Shown here one piece after another: positions 1-12,520 of a DNA stretch of 64,000 nt. The notes beneath the pieces were generated by a model. It searched no databases. It worked only from the letters and a program-made list of their open reading frames with translations, and was not told where the DNA came from. The translations under genes were made by a program, and so were the position numbers. Location of the stretch: positions 11,098,302-11,162,301 of the forward strand of contig CM023539.1 of NCBI GenBank assembly GCA_013350335.1, given 5' to 3'. Within the stretch, counting starts at the first letter, position 1. Each line of letters starts with the position of its first letter. Source of the DNA: Chimonanthus salicifolius (taxonomy: Eukaryota; Streptophyta; Magnoliopsida; Laurales; Calycanthaceae).

Positions 1-1743
1 ACTATTCTCCCTTTTATAGTTACTGAGGAGAATAGGATACCAATTTTCCCCTAAGACCAATTTTCATGAGATCTTCATGCCACCTTTGGTTTGTGGGGCC
101 CCACAATGGACAATGGTATCAAATTCCAAATCAAATGTGCATATACTCTTCAACAAAATGATTTTGCAGAGCACAAGAATCACCATCTCCTTCTTGTGGC
201 TCACTCTCTCCTTACTAAAACAAAGGTACCTAAAATTTTGTGACACTATTTACATGTTACTTGATAAACCAATTGCCAATCCATGTTCTAGACAATGTCT
301 CATGTTGATATTCTTAAAATCTAATTATGTTTCTTCCCTTCACTTAAAGTCTTGGATTGTGTCTATTTTGTTGACAATTTTGATTCCCTAAGGAGTGCCC
401 TCTTAGATCAAGGCAACATCACCTTTTTGAAAGGTTTTTTTTATACTGCTCAAAAAAAAAGTTTTTTTTTTTTTTCTTTTGAAAGGCCGCATCACCCAAT
501 TGCTGCCTCAATTTGGGTGGATGATGAACCACAACCTTATTCCAACTAGATCCAACACCTTTGTTGACTTGGGCCAATCCATCAATTGATTTAGCAATCT
601 AGGTGTATAGTTTTATTTGAAATTTAATACAATGTAATTGAAAGGCTACAGAGATTATTGAAATTTGATGTTTTATATGGCCTACGTTTCTTATATCTAT
701 CAATAATAAGTCATATGGCACATCTCTCTAGGGTTACTTAAAGTTGCATCTAGGGTTTTCTAAGAGAATCTTTTAATATAAATAACATTGTAGGAGAGCT
801 CAATAAGGCAGCCTTTTTTTACTATATCCCCCTACTCTCTTAGGTTTTGATCAAAACAACCCCTTCAAACAAGCAAGTGTTTTAAATCAGGTTAGCTACA
901 AAATCCGACTTCATTTAGAAAATTAGAATATGTGACATGTGACTTTAAGTACAAATTCCATGCCTATGTAGCCAACTTCATGACTTAAGTGGAAATGAAA
1001 CCTGATGTTTCTTGAACAGCAAAACAGAAGAAGTAGCATTTAGAGTTATGAGAAACCCAGCACATAAAAAAGTATTATGACATTTCTATGTCTATCCATC
1101 TAATATTTCCAGTGTCGGTGACTGAACAAATGCCAGAACTACCTCCTAAAAGAAATAACACACTAAATTTGTGTTGACAATGTAATACAGATGGGATGAC
1201 TCAAACGGGTATGATTAATCAAGATTCAATGGTCATTATAAGAAAAACCACTCTCCCCTCTAAATAATGTGTATTCTCCATAATTTCTATTTAGTTAATT
1301 TTATCAATTATATATCTTGTGACTTAAAAAACATCCACCATTTGATAACTTTTTCTAAAAAATTAACTTTTTTAATATTTGTCTCAATTGACCAAATCAA
1401 AGAGATTACACTTCAAGTGCCATGGTTCAAATGAATGAATTATAAGAGCTAATGAACTCCCACGAGTGATTGTTTGTTAATGACTAACATTGAAAAACAA
1501 GCAATGAGCTACATTACTGCTCAAAAAAACAAGCAATGAGTTACACAATTATTGGTACCTCTCAAAAAAAAGGCAATGAGTTGCAAAATGATGCAAAATG
1601 ACACATGAAACCATTCAGAAGTTGACTATAACACTAGGCTAAAGCATGTGAGCTGTGAGTATGATATTCTCAATCCATACAAAGCAATGTAGGGAGATAA
1701 ATTGAAAAAAGACAATGCAGCAGGAAAACTAGGATGTTTTTAC
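1..1743. other. Probable GCP1 intron, open at left edge
   Basis: AT-rich sequence with homopolymer runs (T/A tract near 455-475). GCP1 exon 6 ends at 1743/1744 with a good donor. No continuation of the conserved protein is visible to the left, so this is most likely the start of a long intron whose 3' exons lie outside the window. I see no supported gene, RNA or clear transposon here. Confidence 0.6.
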
Positions 1744-1793
1744 CTGAAATAAGAAGGGCCAAGAATGGAAACTGCAGCTCCTTTTCAATTAGC
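1744..1793 (-). CDS. GCP1: GCP1 exon 6
   Basis: Acceptor CTAG|G completes the Arg codon split from exon 5. The exon reads L-IEKELQFPFLALLIS-G and ends TTTCAG|GTAAAA in phase 1. The family continues with a GHN-containing segment, which is not found in the window. Confidence 0.88.
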
Positions 1794-4700
1794 CTAGACA
1801 TAGTTTTACCATAAACAGGTTTAAATCAGCAAATGCAAGGTTGAGCTTCAGTATGGCTACATACCTACATAAAACATTTGATATGCAGTTTTAACTCAAT
1901 CTCCATTTATAAATGGGAGCTTTAATTCAACCCAATGATGCAAAAGTTTCTCATCATGCTTCTTGCACCTCCTTCTCTCCTAAAATTAATAATATAATAT
2001 GCAAAATTTCCAACAAGTTATCAATCTCAACTAAGATTTAACGTTGAGCCAGTGAGTACATATATAGGAAGCACATTATCACTAATGTTTTTCTGATATG
2101 CAACTTATAGATAGACGCTCCAAATGCACCTTTGTGATTCAACCTCTCTCATTGTGCTTTTAGCACCTCGCGTTCCTCGTAAAATTACTAATAAAATATG
2201 CATAATTTCCAAGAAGATATCAATCATTTCAAGGTCTCAACTAAAATTCAAAACCATCTATTTTGGAAAGTTTATCATTAATAATGTTCGTTTGACTCAC
2301 TCTTCTATTTTCATCCTTTTAGAAGTCCATTTACCAATGCTTAAATAAGGTACACATATTACAAAGGTAGGTCCATGTCAAAGCATGCTTAGTGTAAATG
2401 CAATTAGTATCATCTCATAAAAAAGTAAATGCAATTAGCATCATGTCAATTTAGAATACCACACAGTTGAGACTAATTGCTTGATCCATTTTAGTAGGGA
2501 CCTTAGAATGCCGAAGGAGTGGCACTTAGCTTGAAAAGTAGTTATAAGTAATTATGACCAAGTAATACATAATAATTCAGTTTTCAATTGAAATAAAAAA
2601 TGATATAAACCAACCAAAAAAGGCATTCAATTGTGTTTATCATCTAAATGCTCTAACAAGAAGAAACAGATCATAAAGCCTCATGAGGCCCACTTACCTA
2701 GTATGTATGTGCAATTGAGGAATAATAAAATGTTATTAATGTAGAGAGACCAGAAGCGATAACTGAGAATCCATATTAAGTCAATCATATCACAAAAGAT
2801 GCTTAAAACATTGAGAGAATAAAACAAAGACAAAATCAACCATAAAATTCAAGGTAAGACAATGAATAAATGGTGATAGGGTTAATTAGAGAAGAAAAAC
2901 TCATAAAGCCGACCCAGATAGATGGGATAACTGGCTAACGATGATGATGATGAGTGTCAAATATGACAGGCCACATAATATAATATATATGGATATTCAA
3001 CGACTTCTGTCTAAAAAAATCATAAATTCGCACAACCTTAAAATTATTGTGTTTAATTTTATGTCAATAGTATAAGAATTCTGTACAGACAAACAAATAA
3101 ATATTCATAAACAAAGGGCGAAAAAAAAAAGAGAGAAAAGAGTATGGTTTTCTCCTAATAGCTGTAACCAGTATCTGAATCACATGGCTGTCGCAGTAAA
3201 AAAAAAAATCCCTTCAAAACACAGCCAAAAAAATCAACAACATAGAACTCTAAGTCATCATGCTTCAATCCATATAATAAAACAATCATGGAAGTTGAAA
3301 TCTACAATAGTTCCTCCTAGGCAAAACTATGCCATACTTCATGTATGGCTAGAACTCACTTAATCTTGAATTTTCAACTGGGTCCAACTCGAATATTGAG
3401 TTTGGAAGCATATACCAGAGGCTTTAAGGCAAAGTAAACTCCATTTATAAGCCACCTAAGCAGAGCCTTAAATGTGCCTAAAAGGGGCAATTCAGCTTAG
3501 AACTTAGGTGACCTAAATTATACAAGAGATATTTGTAAGGAATGAAGCATCATCATCCATGAGTCAAATACCTAGCAACAAGAGCATGAGCTTCCATGTG
3601 ATGGATTCCAATAATTGGGAGATTAAACTTTCCAGCTATTCTCCTCGCTTTCTGCACACCAACTACACCAGATTTTCATAGAGGAATTTCAGTTTATTGT
3701 GTTATATTTCAATCATATTTCATCAGTAATACATTAGTGAGCAGAGGAGAACCTCCGAAAGGTAATTCAAATGGAGAAAAAAAATTAGCAGATGCAACAG
3801 GAAGTGTTATTTTAAGAACTTTCAATTATATATGATAATTGGACGAAAAGTGCAGTCCACGAGAAAATAATAACTAATAAGGGGACTTGGGGAAAATTCA
3901 TGCAAACTCTTTGTCTACAATATGGCATGCCATACGACAGTAGGTTTAAACAGCAAGAATAACACAGTAAAAAGTTCAGATTAATTTGAAGACTGACCAG
4001 ATCTTAACCAAAATAATAAAAACAAAATCCCTAGTATGAACAGCTCTGTAGTGGTACTGTAACATGAGATACATTACAAACTGGGCCTGAACCAGGCCTA
4101 AAGTGAACCCATGGCCATAAGCCCCAGGCTTAATCAATTTCTCATGTTCAGGAAAAACTAGTCCTTGGCTGCGTTTGAACGAGGAGAAAGTTTTTCAAGT
4201 AATTCCCCTAGGTAGGCAATTATCCTAAGTAGGGGATCCTCTCGCTGAGAGATCCTTCTGCATCTTGTTTGGTAATGACAGGAGAAATGGTACAAGAAGA
4301 AAGACGGAAAGAGGAAACAAGGAAGGAGGGGAGACCATGGCTTCTCCTCGCTCTCTAGAGGAAACAGATTTTGCCTTGGGAAGGAAAAATGGGGAGAAAG
4401 TGAACACATTTTCCCTTCCCCTCTCTAGGGGAAACAGATTTTGCCTTGGGAGGGGAAATGGGGAGAGTGGAAACCACAATTTCCCTTCTTCAGTAGATAC
4501 CAAACAGGGAAAGGAGGAGAATCCCCTTCATTCTCTTGCTTTGCCCTCATCCACATGGACCCCTTGAGTTTGTTCTGTAGCCGTCATTCTGCTGGATCAG
4601 AAACAATTTTGCAATGCACTAACCCCTTGTATAAGCTTAACCTCTTGATCTTTCATCCAGTTCAACTTCAAAACTTACTTATCCAACCAATTTACTACAT

Positions 4701-7700
4701 CTTGTTGCAGACCTCCTGGTGCTTAGAGAATTAGAGTATCCTATTAAGATCTGTATCATGGATTTCTGGTAACCATTGGATTGATCATCCCAATCTCCAA
4801 GGAGCTAACCAATTGCAATGGCATGGTCAGTTGAGCCTACAGATGATGATCTAGTTGTGCAGATAGTAGATCTGAATAAGCATCGTCCACTATATGATCT
4901 CTAATTGTTAGATCTTCTGTATCAAAATCTGCAATCAGAGCTTATTTTGGTGGATTTTCTACCACTAGGTCATCCTCAGTTGCATTCTCAACCCACATTA
5001 TCCTCCTGACCAATATCTTCTACCCATTTTTGTGGAACTGAATACAATGCAGCCTAGCTATTTGGAACAAACTTCTCACAACCTCCATGAATCCCACTTT
5101 CCTTCCAAAATTGTCTCAACAACTTATAGTTCTCCTTGAAGTCTATTATCGATGTATTCACTCAGCATAACTCGACCAAATATTGCTGTTGCCACTATCT
5201 GTGTATAAGTTACTTGATTTGGCAATAATTCATTTGTTTTTACCAATGATCGTCATGATTCTGTTGGGAAGCATTCTTGTCAAAGTTAATTCTTATTATT
5301 CCTATGATCCTATCTACAGTTACAGATGTTCTTTTCTTATCCTGCTTGCATCCTGCTGATCCATTATCTAATAGAATTTGTGCTTCTTTATCCAGTAAGC
5401 ATGTGCCATCAGTACTGGCAAATTTTTTTAACAATACAATAAGTACCAAATATTGATGATGATGATCAAGTATTTGCACAAGTACCAAAAAATCCAACAA
5501 AGCACTAGTGCATAACTAAAAACCTTAATTAAAATTAATGATTGGTCTTAAGCAAGAGGTCAACGATCATCCCCACAAAAAAACAAGAGAAAAGGTAGCT
5601 CATGGGCAGTTTCAGCTATCAGACCATATTCCAAATGGACCAATGTCTTAGTAAGCGGATTCCTGTTTCAGGGTAATAAGATAGATTAGATCATTCCAGT
5701 CAGTAACTTGTAACAATTTGCACTGCTATTTATTTTGTATAGTTATCATAATTATTCTTTTCTTTGTTTAATAAAGAGAATGCCAATGGTTTCGAGATGA
5801 AATAATCATGAAATTTCTTTCCCTTCAACTAATTACATGCACTTTAAAGACCATGTGCATTGGTGATATTTCTAGCTCCTACCTTGCTCCATCTAGCAAA
5901 TGAATTATAAACCACAGCCTTATAATAAAATTGAGAAAACTTCACTCCTTTTCAATGAAATGGTAAAATGTTTTCGATTCAGTCACCACGTTAGTCTAGC
6001 AACTGGGGAAATAGAAGGAAAAAATGACTCGTTGAAATTCTGCAATAATTATATCACTCAGATTACCACGTAGACAAAGACTCAGACCCGGACCAATGCT
6101 AACGGCAACTGCTGAAAGATCCTCTTCTGTCAAACTAGCATTATTGAGTGCCTGTTGAATGACCTGTGAACTACATATGTTATGGTCTGCACAATTGCCA
6201 AGATGAAAAGAAAATCAAATTTTAATGATATCAGTTTCAAGATATGAGCCTGTTAAAAGTGAAACCTGATCAATCACTTGCGTATGTGCTTCCTCTGCCA
6301 TTTTCGGTGCAACACCTCCATATCGTGAAAGTAAATCTGACTTCACGAACCAAAAACACAAATTCAAGTAAATGCATATGGCATGTTTGTCATTGCTAAT
6401 TTAATAATTTTAATAATGACATCAGAAACTTTATGTATCATCCCACCATATAAAAGAATGATTACTTTTAAATAGCCCACAGAACCAAAAATCATAAAGA
6501 ATCACCGATCAAACCATTGAAATGGCATCCTTTTTTTCTGAATGATGTTCATTAGTTTTTGTATAAACAAAATCTCGTTAAGAACCTTACAAGTCCTCAG
6601 CAACAAAATAAATAAGAATGGCCCTCACTCATCTGAAATCAACATCTGCACTCATGTCTCTTAGAATGACTGTGCAGTTACCAAACAGGTGCATCTCTCC
6701 TATATATCACAACAGTATGAAGCAATGAATGCCATTGTATCTAATGTTACGTTGAGGAGATACTCACCAACAACAACAAATGCAACTTGATTCAAAACAA
6801 ATAAAAAACGACCCCACTCTTCAAAAATCACCATTCCACTAACTATAGAATGACTGGGCGGTTCTCATAAGGGTGTCTCTCATATACCACAACAGCCATG
6901 AATGCCATTGCACCTAATGTTACACTAAAAAGATGCTCGCCTACAACAACCAATGCAACTTGGTGCAACTTGATTTGATGTTGCGCTTTTTTTATTTTCT
7001 TTTTATAATTCTCCAAGGAAGACTAAAGGCTATTGATCAGGATTTAAGCTGATCATCAACGACACTTTGCAACATATAGTAATGTTTCTCTAACTCTAGC
7101 AATTGCATCTAATGTTTTGTTGAGGTGATGCTCACTAACAAGTAACAACAACAATGCAACTTGATTCAAAACAAATAAAAAGACCCCAGTCTTCAAAAAT
7201 CACCATTCGCACTAACTTCATAGAATGACTGGGCAGTTCTCATACAAGTGTCTCTCTCATAAACCACACCAGACATGAATGCCATTGTACCTAATGTTAC
7301 ACTAAGTCGATGCTCACCACCAAAAACTGATGCAACTTGGTGCAACTTGATTTGACATTGCGCCCTTATTATACTTTTATAATGCTCCAAGGAAGACTAA
7401 AGGTTATTGATTGGGATTTAAACTGATCATCAACTATTCTCTTGCAACATATGGTAATGTTTCTCTAACTCTAACTTAAGTATCAAACCTCTCCCATGCT
7501 TCCTTCGTTAATTCTATCGGGTGGTTAGTCTATTCTTTTATTGCTATATTTGAATCTTATATGAAGCTGAATGATTGGCAATGATGAGACAAGTTGGAGG
7601 TTGAGGAAATGCATATGTTAAGATGGATGAGCAGAGAAATAACTAACAAGAAAAAATTTGAAGTAGAAATGAGTGAATGGGATAAAACTTAAGACTAAAG

Positions 7701-9464
7701 AATGCCAATTAACACGGTTTCGCTGCATACATATAAGATCATTAACAGTTGTGGTATGGGAACTTAAGGGTGACACGTAGAAGGTACAAGGATAAACGGA
7801 AGACCATTAAGACTTGAACTGAGGGAGTAACCATGTGATAGGTTGCTGACTGGTAGAGAACATGATTTTTTATGGTGCTGTGAAAAAAACAAGACTCACA
7901 AGCAGACCGAAATATATTGTATAATGGTTTGATGATGATGGCACTTGATAAGCATAATCCCTTTCCCAAGCCCAACCCACTTGTACCAATCTAATTTCTT
8001 AAGGCTTCACAGAATGGATCTCTCTATCACCACTGTTGTATAAGTACTTATTTTCATCAAACAATAACACAATGGAAATTGAGAACTCAACATTATCATT
8101 AAGCACTACCTACTAGTCTTGTTCTAATCCTCATCAGGATCATATACTGAGTCAACAAATTATTACAATTTAATCTCCTTCTAATATCACCAATTGAGGC
8201 CCTATTATTTGGTGATTTAGAAGACCAGACCATTGATGTACTGCATTTCAATGTATAATGTCCCAAAAACATTGGATCTTGTAAGATTCTAACCATCCAA
8301 TTGGTTTTTCCTTCTTTTTTTTTCAAATCGACCACCCAGATGCTCACGTCAGTTGTCAAGGGATCGCAGAAACAAAGGTTAGAAGTACATAACAGGGAAG
8401 TGCAGCAAACAGTAAATTTGCGCAAAGGAGCAGGACAAACAGTTCCTATTAACCCTGCATGATCCAGTGATATCATAAAACAAAATAAGAGGTCTGTGTG
8501 TAATTTTAGGACTCTCCTATGAAATCAATACAGGCCTATGACAAACTATCCCATGATTTAACATCTCCCTCTTTTCAAGCTGATTGAATTCCAAATGTTC
8601 AGAAAAGGAAAAAAAAAAAAAGTTGGCCAACCCAAACAAGAGACAGTGGCCCTTAAACGCTGGCCAACCCAAACAACACCCAGTGGCACAGACGGTATGT
8701 GCTCACTATTGCATCAATAAAAGCAGACAGAGTTTCCCTATTGACGTCAAATATGCAGTCAGACCATGAATAATTTGCCCAATCCAATTATGACTGCCAA
8801 ACACAGATAGATGGGATAAATAGGATTCATTGACATTGACAATGGCAAACGATACCAACCCAAAATAATCCACAGCTCTACCTCAATAGGATATGCATTA
8901 ACCATACACTTTGGTATCACAAAGCATACTTTCTAAATTATTAGTTGCAAATAATTCAAAGACAATGGTCGGGTAAAAGAGATTAGGAAACACAAGAGAC
9001 GAGAAGATTGATCTGTTACCTGAGAAGACACAACTTGGCTGAGAATTTCACCATCGCTCCTGACCTGAACGTAAAACCATAAAATCAATACACAGAAGAA
9101 AAACTATAATTTCTTAAAGAGAGACAAAAACAGAAGAACAGAAAAATAAGCTAGCCTTTACCACGGCTGCAGCAGTGTCGTCACAGCTTGTCTCGATACC
9201 AAGAATGACCAATGGGTCATCTACATTTCTGACGCCCTCAGACGAATATGTTTTAAGAGAACTTGAAGAAGAAGAAGAAGGAAGAGGAGGAGGAGGCGGT
9301 TTGGATGGGAGAGAGATGGGATAAGATGAAAGAAAGCGAGTAGAGTTGAAAAGCCTGGAAGGGGTGGCAAGAAGCCTCTGTCTGCGGGAGGGGAAAGAGG
9401 GTCTGAATAGGAGGAGGTTAAAGCGGAAATATGGAGAGGAAAGGATTGATAAGCCTGCCACCAT
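1744..9464 (-). CDS. GCP1: Organellar tRNA N6-adenosine threonylcarbamoyltransferase (GCP1/OSGEPL1/Qri7), 3'-partial
   Basis: This enzyme transfers the threonylcarbamoyl group from TC-AMP to A37 of ANN-decoding tRNAs in mitochondria (and/or plastids); it is the Kae1/TsaD/Qri7 family. Six exons are visible: 9162-9464, 9020-9064, 6266-6340, 6067-6163, 3572-3662 and 1744-1793. All junctions are GT-AG and in phase. The first ~80 residues are rich in Ser, Arg and Pro with few acids, as in an organellar presequence. The family signature ILGIETSCDDTAAAVV follows at about residues 86-101. Later exons give YGGVAPKMAEEAH, the SIGPGL glycine loop, and HHMEAH, which carries the family's metal-binding HxxxH. 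The ATG at 9464 is chosen because it directly precedes the presequence. The last seen segment ends LALLISG; the C-terminal ATPase half is outside the window. The function is well established for the family. Confidence 0.95.
1794..3571 (-). other. GCP1: GCP1 intron 5 (1.8 kb)
   Basis: AT-rich intron with GT-AG borders. It contains a diverged direct duplication at about 1920-2045 and 2121-2251. No coding content was recognised. Confidence 0.8.
1920..2251. repeat. Diverged direct duplication in GCP1 intron
   Basis: Two related segments of ~130 bp about 200 bp apart share 'gcacctc..cgttctcctaaaatta.taataaaatatgcaaaatttccaa.aag.tatcaatc'-type text with many differences. This looks like an old local duplication. 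Confidence 0.55.
3572..3662 (-). CDS. GCP1: GCP1 exon 5
   Basis: Acceptor TGTAG|TT joins exon 4 (G|) to make Val. The exon encodes GVQKARRIAGKFNLP followed by IIGIHHMEAHALVA. HHMEAH is the metal-binding motif of the Kae1/Qri7 fold. Donor AG|GTATTT, phase 2. Confidence 0.93.
3663..6066 (-). other. GCP1: GCP1 intron 4 (2.4 kb)
   Basis: Intron with GT-AG borders. It carries a MITE-like insertion near 4167-4562; the rest shows no recognisable gene or element. Confidence 0.8.
4167..4562. mobile_element. MITE-like foldback with GGCTGCGTTTG end, intronic
   Basis: The left end GGCTGCGTTTGAACGAGGAG resembles the ends of the elements at 55526 and 62136. The right end is a weak inverted match (CCCTCATCCACATGGAC). 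The possible target duplication is only CTT. The interior has a ~65-bp tandem duplication (about 4342-4471; both copies contain 'ggaaacagattttgccttgg'). The class is uncertain. Confidence 0.4.
6067..6163 (-). CDS. GCP1: GCP1 exon 4
   Basis: Acceptor CACAG|GTC. The exon encodes VIQQALNNASLTEEDLSAV followed by AVSIGPGLSLCLR, with the conserved Gly-Pro-Gly loop. Donor G|GTAATC, phase 1, fitting exon 5. Confidence 0.94.
6266..6340 (-). CDS. GCP1: GCP1 exon 3
   Basis: Encodes SDLLSRYGGVAPKMAEEAH-TQVIDQ, phase 0 at both ends. The acceptor is taken as GAAG|TCAGAT because phase 0 is required after exon 2; TCAG|AT would break the frame. It is separated from exon 4 by a 102-bp intron. Confidence 0.92.
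6341..9019 (-). other. GCP1: GCP1 intron 2 (2.7 kb)
   Basis: Long intron containing a ~370-bp tandem duplication (6759-7480). No gene was recognised elsewhere, including around 7480-9000. Confidence 0.8.
6759..7480. repeat. Tandem duplication, ~370-bp period
   Basis: 6759-7130 and 7131-7480 match nearly end to end. Shared landmarks include 'caacttgattcaaaacaaataaa', 'cttcaaaaatcaccatt', 'agaatgactgggc', 'aatgttacacta' and 'ctccaaggaagactaaagg'. A partial third copy (about 6650-6760) precedes them. Both copies lie inside GCP1 intron 2. Confidence 0.8.
9020..9064 (-). CDS. GCP1: GCP1 exon 2
   Basis: A 45-bp exon encoding VRSDGEILSQVVSSQ, phase 0 at both ends, with acceptor TTCAG|GTC and donor CAG|GTAACA. 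It directly continues the AAAVV signature of exon 1 across a 97-bp intron. Confidence 0.95.
9162..9464 (-). CDS. GCP1: GCP1 exon 1 with presequence
   Basis: 101 codons from ATG (9464). The Ser/Arg/Pro-rich leader is a likely mitochondrial/plastid targeting peptide, followed by ILGIETSCDDTAAAVV. Donor GTG|GTAAAG. Confidence 0.95.
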
Positions 9465-10922
9465 TGTCTCCCTTCTTCTTTCAGTCTCAGGCCTCTACTC
9501 ACCACCTTTCAAACTGTGTGCCGTAACAAAACCCCATCTCTCCGGCCGGGACTCAAGTCACCCACTTGTTCATTTTTTCCAGAAAAAACGTTTTTTTATT
9601 AAAAAAATAGATTTTGATGAAAAAACTTTAAAAATAATTTAATAAAACTTATTTTCTAACTAAAAAACTCAGAAGGTTTTATTCATAAATTTTTCTAGAG
9701 AACTACTTCATGGAAACAAATTTACTATGTTTTTAGTAAAATTTGCCTCCTGAGAAGCTATATTTTTAGAAAAATATGTACAAACAAATAAGAAAAAATC
9801 TCATCTTTTTAGAAAAATCATTTTTTTAGAAAATTAGTGCAAACAAACATACCCTTGAGAGTTATTTTAATGAATTTTTAATTTCTGATTAATTTGAAAT
9901 GTAATTATTTTCTTTTCTAAAATAAATCTTCTTACTTTCTAAATTGTTTAAAATAGATATTGGGATGGATTAAGTCATCTCAAGTTTGGATTAAGTCTAA
10001 TTGACTCATTTATCTAAATTTCTTTTATCTATAACTATATTAAAATAAATCAACCGACTTAATTTAAATTGATTAACCCATTTGTTAAATAAATTAACTA
10101 ATTATACATATCCAACTAAATTTATATATTTATATAAATCTCAAGGAAAATTACTTTTTTCTTAACTTCAATGCATAAAGAATATATTAAAACTTCTTCA
10201 AAAATCATGAATGATACAGATGGTCTAAAAAAAACTCGAAATACCTTCAAATGAAATAAATGGGTGAACCAAGCACCCACCCCTCACATTGAAGACTTGA
10301 ACCCACCTTATTCTAGAGGATTTAAAGGCCAAGAGAAAATTTTGTTAAAAAAAAAAAAAGAAAGCATAAAATGAGAAGCAAGAAAGGAATTGAAGGCTTC
10401 ATTCTAGAATTATGTTTTCACTGAGTTCAAATGTCAAATTTCACAAAAGAGAAGAATAGAGATGGGAATTGGGCTTGAAAGCCCAAAGAATCGGGCCTGA
10501 GAAAAAAGTGAAGTTGAGCAAAAAAAAATCAGTCAGATTTATAATAAGGTTGGACTTGGATAAAAATATAAAGCTCAACTAGTTTTTGCACCGGGCTTGA
10601 ACTTATTATCTCATATATACTTTATTTAATTATTATTGTATAATTTAATCATTAGATAATAATTATAATTCATACTTTACAAAAAAAATATGTTTTAATT
10701 AGTATTTATTAGTCAAATATTTTATATAAAAAAACTTGTTTTTGGACTCATATTTTGACTCGGACTTTATCGAGCTAAGATCTAGCTCAATATTTTCACT
10801 TAATAATTGGGCTTGGGCTTGGTAGTTGGTACAACTTGAGCAGCCCAGTCCCGTTCCTAAAGTAGGTGGTGGCATCAATTCAAAAGGAATGTGCATGTGA
10901 CTTCTCCCTCACTGGTGCAAAG
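9465..10922. other. GCP1 upstream intergenic DNA
   Basis: GCP1's promoter must lie in its first few hundred bases, but no clear TATA box stands out. About 9580-9850 is AT-rich, with 'tttttagaaaa' motifs repeated in both orientations, as in a decayed MITE. About 10453-10860 holds GGGCTTG-rich text of transposon character without firm ends. Confidence 0.5.
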
Positions 10923-11304
10923 CCTTGTCACAAATATCGGCGGTATTTTCAAATTTACCAGGTTTTTATCGGCAAAATACCATTACCGTATTAAAAACGA
11001 GTTTTTATCACCACGACGATAAATTCCTGGTAAATTCTCGATAAAATAGCGTTAAAAACGTGATAAACGTTAATAACGCGATAATATCCCAGTAAATTAC
11101 CGGTAAATTCCCGAAAAATTCCCGGTAAATTCCCTACACCATTTTTATTTCATTAATTTTTTTATTTATTCTATTTTTTTATTTTTTAAATATTATAATT
11201 TCCGTGAGATTTTCCCGTTAAATTTTCGGTAAAAATCCGAGAATTTAAAAATATCCCGTTATTACCAATTGCCGTTAATATCCCAAGAACGGTATTTGTC
11301 ACAA
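10923..11304. mobile_element. Mutator-like MITE with 10-bp TSD
   Basis: A 382-bp element flanked by perfect direct repeats TGGTGCAAAG (10913-10922 and 11305-11314). The ends are inverted: TTGTCACAAATATCGG on the left, and the right end read in reverse begins TTGTGACAAATACCG. The interior repeats 'ggtaaattcccg' and related words. A 9-10 bp target duplication plus terminal inverted repeats suggests a nonautonomous Mutator-like element. No ORF. Confidence 0.65.
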
Positions 11305-11314
11305 TGGTGCAAAG

Positions 11315-11926
11315 TACGATGAACAAAGTGAGTACTTAACAACCAAAGTATTTCAAGCTCAGCAAAAATATGGACACATTAGCACAATGTCAACTGCCCC
11401 TCGAATTTCAATAAAAAGTAATTTTATTTTTTTTAGTATATTTTACATGATTTCTTTATTTTTAATACTAATAGACAGATAGAATTTTTGAAATTCACTA
11501 AATCTTTATTTTATTCATTTTTAGGACAATTTGTATCTTTCTATTGATATGGACGTAAATTACAACTGTTTAATAAAGAAATAATCAAACTTCATTTGAT
11601 GATTATCTTAAATTGCCTTTTTATATATTCATAAAGTATAAGTATGAAGAGACACTTTCCAACTGTAGAAAACTTTTTTATTAGAGATTTGCATATCTTT
11701 ATGAAACATGGTCGCACCAAATTTGATAAAAAATGATACTCTTATAAAATAACAATCCAAGTTAATTTTATAAATTGAAATTAATACTGAAAACCATCTA
11801 CCATTCATAAGCCATTTTATCTATAATTGAAAAGATAAAATCTTATATAAATCTCACTCCAGAACCATCCCAAGTTCCCAACTAGGCACACAACCATTTG
11901 GATTCCCCATAGGAGGATGTTAGAGG
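11315..11926. other. AT-rich intergenic DNA
   Basis: No coding, RNA or mobile-element structure recognised. Confidence 0.5.
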
Positions 11927-12112
11927 TTTTTTTTTTTATGACCAAGGTGTCTAAGCCTCTTAGAATATTAGACTAATCCTCGAGACATGTACAAGCCTTC
12001 ATACCCACACATATCGGGTAACTCTATGGGGAATGCCCTTTGAAGTGGAGTGAAAATCAAACTCAGGACTCCAACCATGTAGAAAGATATTGAATTGTGA
12101 GAGAAATGGCTT
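11927..12112 (-). mobile_element. tRNA-derived SINE, family A, minus strand
   Basis: Read on the minus strand it ends GACACCTTGGTCATAAAA plus poly(A) (T run 11927-11937). This matches the 3' end of the SINE at 53881-54109. A B-box-like GAGTTTGATTTTC lies at 12052-12064, followed by the shared 'gtgtgggtatgaaggcttg.acatg' region. The 5' end and target duplication are not clear. Confidence 0.6.
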
Positions 12113-12122
12113 TGAACACAAC

Positions 12123-12290
12123 TATTTTTTTTTTAATTTACGTGTGGGAAACCGCGTGATACCCACCGTAAAACTCCCACGATGAGCCAACTACCCTTAG
12201 GGCACACTAAGGTTAGGTCATGGGGGCTCGAACCTGCAACTCCTCACTTTCTGAGGCAGTAGACAATCAGTTGAGCTACACCCATCTCGA
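12123..12290 (-). mobile_element. tRNA-derived SINE, family B, minus strand
   Basis: On the minus strand a tRNA-like head has A box TAGCTCAACTG (12268-12278) and B box AGGTTCGAGCC (12225-12235), about 33 bp apart. It ends in 'cacgtaaatt' plus poly(A) (T run 12125-12134). It differs in family from the adjacent SINE; a 28-bp piece of its 3' end recurs at 60673. Confidence 0.7.
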
Positions 12291-12520
12291 TAAGTCTTAA
12301 ATTATAAATAAAAACAAGTGTATTGATTAGAATACATGTGATTGGCTTTACTGTAAATTTTTTACTTAGAAAAGTCGGCATTAATGTGTGTCAACTAATG
12401 TACCTTCACATTGACTCACACAGAACCACCAAGACATATTGTTGTAATGTATTCACCACCTATTAACCAATACTGAAATAAATGGAATAGACACATTGGA
12501 CTTGAATTCTCAGATATCCT

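Noticed and set aside
77..549. Overlapping short open frames near the left edge
   Set aside because: Low-complexity, no conserved motif, no coding-like continuity; they lie in presumed GCP1 intron.
4158..4734. Several overlapping ORFs of 80-100 codons
   Set aside because: They arise from the purine-rich tandem repeat in the intronic MITE-like element; frames on both strands are equally open.
7742..8476. Possible extra GCP1 exons or a nested gene
   Set aside because: The protein is continuous from exon 2 to exon 3 without them and no homologous motif is present.
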